Below are positions 9,447 through 17,584 of a stretch of 64,000 nucleotides of DNA, piece after piece (positions within the stretch are counted from its first letter, which is position 1; each line of letters opens with the position of its first letter). This DNA comes from Nostoc sp. TCL240-02 (lineage in GTDB: Bacteria; Cyanobacteriota; Cyanobacteriia; Cyanobacteriales; Nostocaceae), in contig NZ_CP040094.1 of assembly GCF_013343235.1 (NCBI RefSeq), positions 6,691,001 through 6,755,000 of the forward strand, given 5' to 3'. Below the pieces are notes generated by a model. It was given only the letters and a program-made list of their open reading frames with translations, ran no database searches and was not told the origin of the DNA. The translations under genes and the position numbers were made by a program.

Positions 9447-11207
9447 ATGTTTGATTTAATGCCGATCGCTTATAGGAATGTTAATCAACTTTGGGCTTAC
9501 ATTTTAACAGAGACCCTAAAGCGGTTGGGATTGACTTGTGCCATCATTTGTCCTGGCTCGCGCTCCACACCCTTAGCAGTAGCCTTTGCTCAACAAGCAC
9601 CTGAGATTGAAGCGATTTCCATTCTCGATGAACGTTCCGCCGCCTTTTTCGCCTTGGGGCAAGCTCAAACAATCAGTCGCCCTGTAGTACTAGTTTGTAC
9701 CTCTGGTACAGCAGGAGCCAATTTTTATTCAGCAGTCATTGAAGCCTCATATAGTCGCGTACCACTGTTGGTATTAACCACCGATAGACCGCCAGAATTG
9801 CGAGATTGTCACTCTGGGCAAACTGTAGATCAATTGAGATTATATGGAAACTACCCAAATTGGCAAACGGAGTTAGCCTTACCCTCTGCTGATATGGGAA
9901 TGCTAGCTTATCTGCGACAAACAGTAATTCATAGCTGGGAAAGGGCGCAAACTCCTACAAAGGGGCCAGTACATTTGAATATTCCCTTTCGCGATCCCTT
10001 AGCGCCTCTTCCTGATGGAACTGATTTGAGCTATTTGCGATCGCAGTTTCACCCAGAAGACTTTTTTGCAGGAATAACAAGCACTACCCAATTCCCCATT
10101 CCCCATTCCCTATTCCCTATTCCCAAAGAATGGAAAGAATGCGATCGCGGCGTTATTATTGCAGGTGTTGCCCAACCACAGCAACCAGAAGAGTATTGTA
10201 GAGCGATCGCGCAACTTTCCCAAACTCTCAAATGGCCCGTGCTAGCAGAGGGACTTTCCCCAGTCAGAAATTATGCCGAACTCAACCCTTATTTGATTTC
10301 CACTTACGACCTGATTTTGCGAAATCAGCAACTAGCAAAACAGCTAGCGCCCGAAATGGTGATTCAGGTAGGAGAAATGCCTACAAGTAAAGAACTACGT
10401 ACATGGATAGATGCAACCCAACCGCGACGCTGGATAATTGACCCTAGTGACCAAAACCTCGACCCTTTGCATGGGAGAGCAACACATTTACGGATATCTG
10501 TAGAAGATATAAAAGCAGAGGAGATAAATCTATCTTTCTCCTCAGACTATTTGCAGCAATGGTGTGATGCGGAAACTAAGGTCAGGTTAGCTGTTGACCA
10601 GACGATGGGGAAGATAGATGAAATAATTGAGAGTAAAGCAGCTTGGTTAATTTCTCAGATTTTACCGCCAGGAACGCCACTGTTTATTGCCAATAGTATG
10701 CCTGTGCGGGATGTGGAGTATTTCTGGAAGCCGAATAACTTAGGAGTGCGATCGCACTTTAACCGGGGTGCAAATGGCATCGATGGCACATTATCCACAG
10801 CTTTAGGAATTGCCTATCGCCAGCAAAGTAGTGTGATGCTAACGGGAGATTTAGCGCTGTTACATGACACCAATGGTTTTTTAATCCGCAATAAATTTGT
10901 CGGACATCTCACAATTGTGTTAATCAATAACAATGGCGGTGGGATTTTTGAAATGTTACCCATTGCCAAGTTTGACCCGCCATTTGAAGAGTTTTTTGGT
11001 ACTCCCCAGGATATCGATTTTGCTCAGTTGTGCGCTACTTATAATGTCGAGTATGAATTGATTACTTCTTGGCAGCAGTTGCAGCAAAGATTAAACTCGC
11101 TACCAGCTACAGGAATTCGGGTTTTAGAGTTGCGGACAAATCGTAAAACCGATGCTAAGTGGCGACAGGATAATTTAAGGATATTTGCCACAGATATTGT
11201 GATTTAA
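9447..11207 (+). CDS. menD: 2-succinyl-5-enolpyruvyl-6-hydroxy-3-cyclohexene-1-carboxylate synthase
   Basis: The 586-residue thiamine-diphosphate enzyme catalyses the second step of the menaquinone/phylloquinone pathway. Visible marks are CPGSRSTPLAVAFAQQ, ILDERSAAFFALG, the TSGTAGANFYSAVIEA segment, DRPPELRDCHSGQTVDQ, and the C-terminal ThDP-binding region with NRGANGIDGTLSTALG, GDLALLHDTNG and NNNGGGIFEMLP. At 10083-10133, about residues 213-229, the frame contains an STRR-derived tract (QFPIPHSLFPIPK) that has no place in the family and lies in a linker before the middle domain. Another pathway gene, menB, lies 3.9 kb downstream on the same strand beyond an accessory island. Confidence 0.95.
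   Translation: MFDLMPIAYRNVNQLWAYILTETLKRLGLTCAIICPGSRSTPLAVAFAQQAPEIEAISILDERSAAFFALGQAQTISRPVVLVCTSGTAGANFYSAVIEASYSRVPLLVLTTDRPPELRDCHSGQTVDQLRLYGNYPNWQTELALPSADMGMLAYLRQTVIHSWERAQTPTKGPVHLNIPFRDPLAPLPDGTDLSYLRSQFHPEDFFAGITSTTQFPIPHSLFPIPKEWKECDRGVIIAGVAQPQQPEEYCRAIAQLSQTLKWPVLAEGLSPVRNYAELNPYLISTYDLILRNQQLAKQLAPEMVIQVGEMPTSKELRTWIDATQPRRWIIDPSDQNLDPLHGRATHLRISVEDIKAEEINLSFSSDYLQQWCDAETKVRLAVDQTMGKIDEIIESKAAWLISQILPPGTPLFIANSMPVRDVEYFWKPNNLGVRSHFNRGANGIDGTLSTALGIAYRQQSSVMLTGDLALLHDTNGFLIRNKFVGHLTIVLINNNGGGIFEMLPIAKFDPPFEEFFGTPQDIDFAQLCATYNVEYELITSWQQLQQRLNSLPATGIRVLELRTNRKTDAKWRQDNLRIFATDIVI
10083..10133 (+). repeat. STRR heptamer tract inside menD
   Basis: Repeated units of attcccc/attccct (acccaattccccattcccca and continuation) are read in frame as FPIPHSLFPIPK. 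The same units occur in intergenic STRRs elsewhere in the window, for example 17460-17500 and 62716-62760. Confidence 0.85.
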
Positions 11208-11449
11208 GTATTCCGTTAGGTGTTGCTGATAGCGATTAGGTAAAAATCAAGAAATCTTTGTGGATCAAAGCTAAAACTACTTTACCAGCAGTTTTTCAAT
11301 TACTGATGCTGATTTCCAGTATTCTAAATTTATTACTTACTCGTAAAAACCTTAAATATAGAATACATAATTTGCAATTTTTTAAAAAGGTATATATACA
11401 TCTACAGAAATGTTGAATGCTGATACAAAACTTTACATTATTAGTTACA

Positions 11450-12524
11450 CTAAGTCTCAAAAGCTTAAATTAGTCAGCAAAACATCATCTCCTCAAACCA
11501 ATGAACATAGCTGATTTTCTGACACATACAAGATTGAAGATAGCGGAATTTATCTAATAGTGTATGTCCCCATTGTTCGGGAATAGATAAAAGCTGTAAA
11601 ATCAGATAGGCTATCAAGCTCACGTAAATTTGTATGGTAATACCATTGACGTTTTTGGTAATGAGTTTGTCAAGTTTTAAGTGCATCTTTAAAAACTTCC
11701 ACAACAATTCAACTCCCCAACGTAATCGATAAATATCCCTAATTTCATCATCATGAACAGCTGCATCTCCCGACTCTGGTAAATTAGTCACTAAGCGAAA
11801 CTCGGTTTTTGTCTCTAAATCACAGAAATTAATTACTCTATAAGCTTGAGCATCATCAGATGCACCAACTTTGACCAATCCATTTGAGCCATCAAATTCT
11901 AGTTTCCAATTGTTTTTTATCCGCAAAACAAAATATTTGTTTTCTTGTACTAATTCTTGGATAAATTTTAATCCAGCAAAACCCCTATCCATTACTCCAA
12001 CAGCATTTATTGGGAGACTAGACATCATTTTGGAACCAAATTTATAATCATGGTCATGTCCAAAATTGATGAAGTTATCTTCTGGGCTTCCTGTGGAGAG
12101 ATTTAAGGAACTAAACAGCTTGACTTGATGATGACCTAGTACCCATAACAATTTACTTGTGAGAGTAATAATTGTTGAATCTATTGGACAAATTGCATAT
12201 TTATTGTGTAACTTTTTTTGAACTTTCTTCTGTACTAATTCATTTAATTTTTGGTAAATCTCTTGAAAAGGTTTTTGGCTTCGATGTAAATTTGCTTTAG
12301 AGAAAGTAGAAATATCTACCTCAAAACAATTGTTATTTAATCTGTTAAACAAATCTCGCATACTTGTTAAGCTGTTATCCAGGGCATAGGATAGCCAGCA
12401 CTCAAAAAACAGACGACTGTTCAATACTGGATAATCGTTTTTTGGCAGGCTTTTCAGTATATCTTTGACAATTTTGGGAAATGAATTTATAATCACAATC
12501 AAACTAATATATTTTAAGCCTTAG
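11450..12524 (-). mobile_element. IS4-type insertion sequence (approximate limits)
   Basis: The element is defined by the transposase at 11474-12502. Imperfect terminal inverted repeats may begin with CTAAG at 11450 and, inverted, at 12520-12524 (CTAAGtCTcaAAAgcTTA versus CTAAGGCTTAAAATAT). No target duplication is obvious, so limits are tentative. It sits in the menD-menB interval, abutting the nuclease gene. Confidence 0.6.
11474..12502 (-). CDS. IS4-family transposase (DDE)
   Basis: The 342-residue product has the IS4-type DDE layout: CPIDSTIITLT (first Asp, about residue 126), VGVMDRGFAG (second Asp, about 191), and YRLRWGVELLWKFLKMHLKLDK (about 276-297). The last fits the IS4 signature Y-x2-R-x3-E-x6-K exactly and carries the catalytic Glu. 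The frame appears intact from ATG to stop, so it may be active. The start codon lies about 20 bases from the stop of the upstream nuclease gene. Confidence 0.92.
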   Translation of the reverse strand: MIVIINSFPKIVKDILKSLPKNDYPVLNSRLFFECWLSYALDNSLTSMRDLFNRLNNNCFEVDISTFSKANLHRSQKPFQEIYQKLNELVQKKVQKKLHNKYAICPIDSTIITLTSKLLWVLGHHQVKLFSSLNLSTGSPEDNFINFGHDHDYKFGSKMMSSLPINAVGVMDRGFAGLKFIQELVQENKYFVLRIKNNWKLEFDGSNGLVKVGASDDAQAYRVINFCDLETKTEFRLVTNLPESGDAAVHDDEIRDIYRLRWGVELLWKFLKMHLKLDKLITKNVNGITIQIYVSLIAYLILQLLSIPEQWGHTLLDKFRYLQSCMCQKISYVHWFEEMMFC

Positions 12525-13705
12525 CCCAAAACTACCATATTTTGGGCTATTTTTATCGGATTTTTCTTAACATTCAACACTTCTGATACATCTACAAACT
12601 CAAATCTACCGTCATAGCGGTAAACTGTATTTAAATTTATGGCTACTAGTGAGCGTATTGTTTTATTTTCATTTAAAAAGTCAATAAACTTTTTTGCTAT
12701 GTCTAACGATATTATAATGGATTTACTAACTTCGTCCCAATTAATATCTGCTCTTACATCTTTCACAAAATCATCAAATGTCTTTTTGTATCCATATTGA
12801 AGTAATTCAAAATATAAACTGGTCTTTATTAAATCGTAAAATTCATCAAATAATATTTTTAACTTATCTTCATTACTTATAACATCTATATAAAATTCAT
12901 CATATTTTTGCTGGAAGAAATTGCAATTAGCTAGATGATAAAGATTATATTCTTCCAAGATATCGCCAAAAGCTTCAGCTTTAACAAAATGAACGCGAGC
13001 AATAGTTTGTTCTTTATTTATAATATATCTAGCAATATAATTATCTTCATCTATCTCAAATGTATTAATATTTTTTTCCTCAAAAAGTATTCTTAATAAT
13101 TTTGAATCTATTATAGAAACAAGATTGAACTGATAAATATAATTTAACTTTTCTCCTATTCTTCGTTTTGGCAGAGAATTAATTTCATAGGACTGTGCTT
13201 TCATTAATGAACTGATAGAGTTAAAGATAGCTGTATCATTTTTTGGATTTCCACTATCAATCTCCATTTCTTGATATGCAAAAATTTGAAATCTAGGTGT
13301 ACATAAAGCTCTGCCAACTTTCTGATTAATTATATTTTCATAATAATTATTTTTAAATTCAGTCATAGAGGTAATAAAGCCTAAAACTTTATTATTAGAA
13401 CAAACATGAACAGGTTTTAATTCCAAGTTTGGATCTTTTTCATCAAGTTTCTTGGAAAGTAAAGCCCAAAGATTTTTTTCACTTTTCTTACAGCTAATAA
13501 CAAGTGTAGTAAAAATTCTAATATCCTTCGTATCCGTCACCTTGTAAGCTATTATATCAATTTCTCTTACCTCTTCTTTCACGTCATCAATATAATATTT
13601 ATTGTTGATTGTAGACCATCCAGCTTTTCGAAGTATTTCCGAAATACGGAATTCTAAATCAAAACCTGTCTTTTTAATATTCAAATGGTATTTTTCAAGA
13701 CTCAT
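12521..13705 (-). CDS. PD-(D/E)XK-like nuclease or restriction endonuclease-like protein
   Basis: The 394-residue product is AT-rich and unlike its neighbours in base use. The first 110 residues show a restriction-endonuclease-like core: an LEFRISEILRKAGW helix, VREIDIIAYK (acidic Asp) and then LVISCKKSEKNLW, where the usual ExK is S-C-K. Replacement of the Glu by Ser may weaken or change catalysis. The remainder (about 150-394) has no motif I recognise and may bind DNA or a partner. No methylase or ATPase is adjacent. The stop codon falls in the likely terminal repeat of the IS4 element, so the original C-terminus may have been changed by the insertion. Defence or selfish function is inferred. 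Confidence 0.6.
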   Translation of the reverse strand: MSLEKYHLNIKKTGFDLEFRISEILRKAGWSTINNKYYIDDVKEEVREIDIIAYKVTDTKDIRIFTTLVISCKKSEKNLWALLSKKLDEKDPNLELKPVHVCSNNKVLGFITSMTEFKNNYYENIINQKVGRALCTPRFQIFAYQEMEIDSGNPKNDTAIFNSISSLMKAQSYEINSLPKRRIGEKLNYIYQFNLVSIIDSKLLRILFEEKNINTFEIDEDNYIARYIINKEQTIARVHFVKAEAFGDILEEYNLYHLANCNFFQQKYDEFYIDVISNEDKLKILFDEFYDLIKTSLYFELLQYGYKKTFDDFVKDVRADINWDEVSKSIIISLDIAKKFIDFLNENKTIRSLVAINLNTVYRYDGRFEFVDVSEVLNVKKNPIKIAQNMVVLG

Positions 13706-13827
13706 ATCTAATCTGTTCTGCTAATTATTATAAATAAATACCATGAAAAATAACAAAATTAAATAGTTATTTGGGCAAAAGTGAAAGATACTAATTTTAG
13801 CGATTGCTGTCCTTTTATGCGTAGGAT

Positions 13828-14035
13828 TTACCCTTTTGCTTGACCTTGTAACCACGCTTCCAAGTTCGCGATCGCAATCTCAATTCCAGCAACGCCAAAG
13901 CTAACGCTTCCAAGGTTCCTCAGCAATTTCACCAAATAGCCGTTTTAACAGTCGCAGGACGAGTGATCGCACTCCTTCTTCCACCGCTTCTGATATACCC
14001 GCGTGTCTGCAAATGTTTCTTCACTTCGGGAAACT
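13828..14035 (-). pseudogene. Decayed C-terminal fragment of an Rpn-type nuclease
   Basis: Read on the minus strand with frame changes, this segment gives EAVEEGVRSLVLRLLKRLFG, then LEALALALLEF and IAIANLEAWLQGQAKG before a stop at 13828. It parallels the C-terminal part of the intact neighbour (EEGERKVVLRQLNRLVGAI, LEALSDALLDF, LADLEGWLQGE). A broken duplicate or remnant is therefore clear, with no open N-terminal nuclease domain. Confidence 0.8.
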
Positions 14036-14064
14036 TTATTTGTAGCTATGAGAATTTTACCGGG

Positions 14065-14094
14065 TGCGTAGGCGTAGCCCACCGCAGGTATCGC
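14065..14094 (+). repeat. Interspersed repeat, GTAGGCGTAGCCC family
   Basis: The text gcgtaggcgtagcccaccgc followed by aggtatcgc is a copy of the family also seen at 1285 and 15008. It lies between the decayed and the intact Rpn copies. Confidence 0.75.
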
Positions 14095-14123
14095 CCTTCT
14101 TCTCTGCGTCTGTGGGTGAAACG

Positions 14124-14948
14124 TTAGCCGCTTACTTCACCTTGTAACCATCCTTCCAAATCAGCAAGAGTAGAGAAATCCAACAAAGCATCACTTAAAG
14201 CTTCCAACTGTTCCACCGATAACCCTTGAATCTGAGACAGAAGCGCATCAGGAATCGCACCCACAAGTCGGTTTAACTGTCGTAAAACGACCTTTCTTTC
14301 TCCTTCTTCCTTTGCTTCCCTAATAGCCCGTGGTTCTTCCAGATTTAGTCCCAACATTTCTGCAATCTCCTCTCGACTAAGGTTAGAAAACTTGTAGACA
14401 ATAATCGTCGTCACTAAATCAATTATCGCTTGCTCCGATTGTTGCCGTGCTTGTTCCAGTAAAAACCGCGCCCCTTCAACTGCTTCGGTTTCAGAAGTAA
14501 CATTTGTCAGCAACATCAAACCTAATCCCAAAGGTTGCTGTCGCAAATCTCCCAACTCATCCAGATAAACCCGCCTGACTTGACCACTTTCTAATAAAGT
14601 GCGGTGAACCGTTGAGTTAGAAGGTTCTAGACTGCGAGAAGCAAAAATTATTACCCCAAACCAGTCATCGTAACGGATAGAGTTGCGGTAGAGAAACAAA
14701 AACAATTCGCTAAAGAAGCGGTGATATAAGTCTTCGTCCTTCTGAAACTGGACTTCTGCAAAAAAGACGGTTTTGGAAACTGCATTAGCAGGAGGTAAAA
14801 ACACTCCATCAATCCGAAACGCCGTTTCTTTCATCTCAACTGATTCAAACTGGTAGTTTTCCGCTTCTGCGGGTGGTTCATCTACTAATTCAAACAGCAA
14901 ACCGGGAAATTGCTTAAATAATTTGTAGAAGATGGTGTCACGTCGCAT
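14124..14948 (-). CDS. Rpn-family recombination-promoting nuclease (DUF2887/DUF4351 type)
   Basis: The 274-residue product begins MRRDTIFYKLFKQFPGLLFE, the standard opening of the cyanobacterial Rpn/PD-(D/E)XK transposase-like group. The nuclease core shows FRIDGVFLPP (Asp) and VFFAEVQFQKDEDLYHRFF (the E-x-Q form of the motif, about residues 66-85). The C-terminal 60 residues form the DUF4351-like helix region ending LADLEGWLQGEVSG. Rpn proteins are PD-(D/E)XK nucleases related to PDDEXK transposases, and E. coli RpnA promotes recombination. A decayed copy lies immediately downstream. Its role here is unknown; it is probably selfish or defence-related. Confidence 0.85.
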   Translation of the reverse strand: MRRDTIFYKLFKQFPGLLFELVDEPPAEAENYQFESVEMKETAFRIDGVFLPPANAVSKTVFFAEVQFQKDEDLYHRFFSELFLFLYRNSIRYDDWFGVIIFASRSLEPSNSTVHRTLLESGQVRRVYLDELGDLRQQPLGLGLMLLTNVTSETEAVEGARFLLEQARQQSEQAIIDLVTTIIVYKFSNLSREEIAEMLGLNLEEPRAIREAKEEGERKVVLRQLNRLVGAIPDALLSQIQGLSVEQLEALSDALLDFSTLADLEGWLQGEVSG

Positions 14949-15007
14949 TTTTATTCCTCAACACCCAGACAATTACCAGATTGTAAAGGGTTGAGACAAC
15001 AATTTTA

Positions 15008-15036
15008 GGGTAGGCGTAGCCCACCGCAGGTATCGG
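15008..15036 (+). repeat. Interspersed repeat, GTAGGCGTAGCCC family
   Basis: The text gtaggcgtagcccaccgcag followed by gtatcgg lies in the short space before menB and nearly repeats the copy at 14065. Confidence 0.75.
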
Positions 15037-15088
15037 ATGTCCCTACGTCCGCGATAAAATTCTTGAAGCAACAGCGCACTCCATAACA

Positions 15089-15922
15089 ATGCAAATTAAC
15101 TGGGAAACTGCCAAAACCTACGAAGATATTCTGTATCAAAAAACTGATGGCATTGCAAAAATCACTATTAACCGTCCTCATAAACGCAATGCTTTCCGTC
15201 CTGAAACTGTCTTTGAATTGTACGACGCTTTCTGTAATGCTCGTGAAGATACTACTATTGGTGTCGTCCTATTTACGGGTTATGGCCCACACACTGATGG
15301 CAAATATGCCTTCTGTTCTGGTGGCGATCAAAGCGTGCGGGGACATGCGGGTTATGTGGATGATACTGGCATCCCCCGCTTGAATGTGCTGGATTTACAA
15401 CGCCTGATTCGTTCGATGCCGAAAGTGGTGATTGCTTTAGTAGCGGGATATGCGATCGGTGGTGGACACGTCTTACACTTAATTTGCGACCTGACCATCG
15501 CTGCCGATAACGCCATTTTCGGACAGACTGGCCCGAAAGTCGGCAGTTTCGACGGTGGTTTTGGAGCCAGCTATCTCGCCCGCATTGTGGGACAAAAAAA
15601 GGCTAGAGAAATTTGGTTTCTCTGCCGCCAATATGATGCACAACAAGCGCTAGAAATGGGCTTAATTAATTGCGTCGTCCCAGTGGAACAACTAGAAGCC
15701 GAAGGTATTCAATGGGCGCAGGAGATTTTAGAAAAAAGTCCGATCGCAATTCGATGTCTTAAAGCCGCCTTCAACGCTGATTGTGATGGACAAGCTGGTT
15801 TACAAGAACTTGCTGGCAATGCCACCTTACTCTATTATATGACAGAAGAAGGGTCTGAAGGCAAACAAGCTTTTCTCGAAAAGCGTCCACCAGATTTTCG
15901 CTCTTTTCCTTGGCTACCTTAA
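15089..15922 (+). CDS. menB: 1,4-dihydroxy-2-naphthoyl-CoA synthase
   Basis: The 277-residue crotonase-fold enzyme closes the second ring in phylloquinone/menaquinone synthesis. Recognisable parts are [18 protein letters not shown], the oxyanion-hole and substrate segments [15 protein letters not shown] and [40 protein letters not shown], and the C-terminal [12 protein letters not shown] that marks MenB. Length is normal. With menD upstream on the same strand it forms an incomplete men group; the two are separated by IS4 and nuclease genes. A hairpin terminator follows the stop. Confidence 0.96.
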   Translation: MQINWETAKTYEDILYQKTDGIAKITINRPHKRNAFRPETVFELYDAFCNAREDTTIGVVLFTGYGPHTDGKYAFCSGGDQSVRGHAGYVDDTGIPRLNVLDLQRLIRSMPKVVIALVAGYAIGGGHVLHLICDLTIAADNAIFGQTGPKVGSFDGGFGASYLARIVGQKKAREIWFLCRQYDAQQALEMGLINCVVPVEQLEAEGIQWAQEILEKSPIAIRCLKAAFNADCDGQAGLQELAGNATLLYYMTEEGSEGKQAFLEKRPPDFRSFPWLP

Positions 15923-15927
15923 AATTG

Positions 15928-15962
15928 CAAAAATCGCACCCTTTATTGAGGCGCGATTTTTG
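15928..15962 (+). terminator. Rho-independent-like terminator after menB
   Basis: The arms CAAAAATCGC and GCGATTTTTG enclose a 15-base loop a few bases after the menB stop; a short T run is part of the right arm. Confidence 0.7.
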
Positions 15963-16049
15963 TAAATGTCAATGTTTATGGCACTAAATATCTTAAAAAC
16001 AAATCTTATCTTAAGCAAACTACAAAATTAGTTCAGTAATAATGGATAA

Positions 16050-16367
16050 CTAAATAAACACTGCTTCAGTCTTAGCCTCTTCAGAATATATAGAGGCAGT
16101 TATTTCTTCTACAGAAGCAGGAGCAGCATGATCTAAATCTGAAGCCGGGGAATGAGAACAAGCTAAAACTGGCCTTGCATCTGGCAAAGTCCAAGCATCT
16201 TCCAAGGTTTCCCAAGAAGGTGCAAAAGGTGGGAGCGCCAATGAGCAAGCCTTCCAAGTTGCTTGGACTGGCGCTCCCAACTGCTGGCACGTTCCACCAC
16301 GGCGACCTTCTGGCTGGTAATGACGGCAATATTTACAGGCAGATGCTAAAAATTTAATAGGTTTCAT
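16050..16367 (-). CDS. Small protein with four-cysteine motif, function unknown
   Basis: The 105-residue product starts MKPIKFLASACKYCRHYQPE. It has the spacing C-x2-C-x12-C-x13-C in its first 41 residues (Cys11, Cys14, Cys27, Cys41), including RRGGTCQQLGAPVQATWKAC, which suggests a zinc or Fe-S site. The tail is acidic and low in structure. I believe similar proteins are widespread in cyanobacteria but know no function. The frame is well used and preceded by a long AT-rich region that may hold its promoter. Another frame in the same place (16081-16329) is a shadow. Confidence 0.65.
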   Translation of the reverse strand: MKPIKFLASACKYCRHYQPEGRRGGTCQQLGAPVQATWKACSLALPPFAPSWETLEDAWTLPDARPVLACSHSPASDLDHAAPASVEEITASIYSEEAKTEAVFI

Positions 16368-16839
16368 TCGGATTCATCTTTAGTGCCGTTTTCGGCTGAA
16401 TTTCATCTTTATATTTTGCTTCTATATATAAAGACGGAGAAAAGCCAAAAAACCATTATTTTCTATAGCTTTCAGCGATCCCGACGAAAAAATAAACTTT
16501 AGGATATTTTTATAATCTTGTTATATTATTAAATAATCTGGAGAGTGATTACCTATTGATTTTGGCTAAAACTTATTAGGGATCAAGAGTAAAACCGAAG
16601 CTTTTGATTTATTTAGCCTTTTAACTTCCTCCTTAAGGAGGCCTTAAGACATATAATTTCAGATAAATAGTTTGGTTTGTCTACCACGTTTGGTATATTC
16701 TAGCTGTAAAACATCTTTTTTCTCAAGAATTAGAACGAACTTATCTAGATGGCAGCAGCAAATTACTTTGAGATAAATTCTGCCCAAGCAATAATCGCTG
16801 AAATATTTTGCGTTCAATTTAAGCCAAGACTGACTTGCT
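16368..16839. other. Intergenic region between two minus-strand genes
   Basis: About 470 AT-rich bases hold a palindrome CCTCCTTAAGGAGG at 16627-16640. A 107-codon minus-strand frame at 16659-16982 lies partly over the next gene and looks accidental. No other feature is supported. Confidence 0.45.
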
Positions 16840-17379
16840 TTAAAACTTTTTAGCAGCACAGACAGAACAGACTGCCCAGCGCTGGAGTTCGCCGGGTGGG
16901 GTGGGAGATTCACATTGAGGACAAAGGGGTAAGCCATACGATCGCGATCGCATAATCTTCGTCCAATGCCCAAAAGCAGCATTTACATCCTTGGTGGGTG
17001 TAACATCAGGGCGGCTAATCTCATCACCAAGGTAACTGGGATGCTGGTGGGGCAAAACCGTTTGTTGCTGTTTTCTCTCCACAGATGGATTCTGCCAGCT
17101 AGCAGTAGAGAAGCGAATATCAACCAAAGGCGTTGGCAGTGTTTTATTCAACTTTAAAAGCAGAGACGTGCGACCAAAAGTCAGGTTTTGCGCCCAAGCA
17201 GCACTAGAAGTTGCTACCGACAAAACATCGCGTTGAATCGACAATGGTCGAGTATTTGCGGCAACCACTGGCCCAACAACACTTGCCCAACACTTGAGCA
17301 AGTGTTGAAATGGTTGCTCCTGCCATTTAGACTGCTTTTCCAGAACGCCTAAAATATCATTAATTGATTTAAACGACAT
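16840..17379 (-). CDS. DUF721 (DciA-like) protein with C-terminal zinc-ribbon-like motif
   Basis: A product of about 179 residues, using the second of two adjacent Met codons, has the DUF721 core FKSINDILGVLEKQSKWQ, CWASVVGPVVAANTRPLSIQRDVLSVATSSAAWAQ-like text and TFGRTSLLLKLNK (about 5-90). DUF721 includes DciA, the bacterial loader or partner of the replicative helicase DnaB. The C-terminus adds LCPQCESPTPPGELQRW and CSVCAAKKF, two C-x2-C pairs that could bind zinc, a common cyanobacterial extension. A replication role is by family only. An STRR tract lies just upstream of the start. Confidence 0.8.
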   Translation of the reverse strand: MSFKSINDILGVLEKQSKWQEQPFQHLLKCWASVVGPVVAANTRPLSIQRDVLSVATSSAAWAQNLTFGRTSLLLKLNKTLPTPLVDIRFSTASWQNPSVERKQQQTVLPHQHPSYLGDEISRPDVTPTKDVNAAFGHWTKIMRSRSYGLPLCPQCESPTPPGELQRWAVCSVCAAKKF

Positions 17380-17391
17380 CATTCAAAGTGA

Positions 17392-17505
17392 AGAGTGGGG
17401 AGTGGGGAGATGGGGAGATGGGGGAAATGGGGGAGATGGGGGAGAAAGAATAACTAATGCCCAATGCCCCATGCCCAATTCCCAATTCCCAATTCCCAAT
17501 CTATG
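17392..17505. repeat. STRR tract (GGGGAGATG and CCCAATTC heptamer-like units)
   Basis: Multiple copies of ggggagatg/gggggagatg are followed by aatgcccaatgccccatgcc and attcccaattcccaattccc. The tract lies between the divergent DUF721 and SPOR-like genes. Confidence 0.9.
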
Positions 17506-17584
17506 TATTTAAATAATTTTCGCTAATATTGTCAGAAATATATCTATAGTTATTCCAGAAATCTACGTTTGAGGCACACAGGCA

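Noticed and set aside
16659..16982. 107-codon minus-strand frame
   Set aside because: Overlaps the DUF721 gene in another frame and has random composition.
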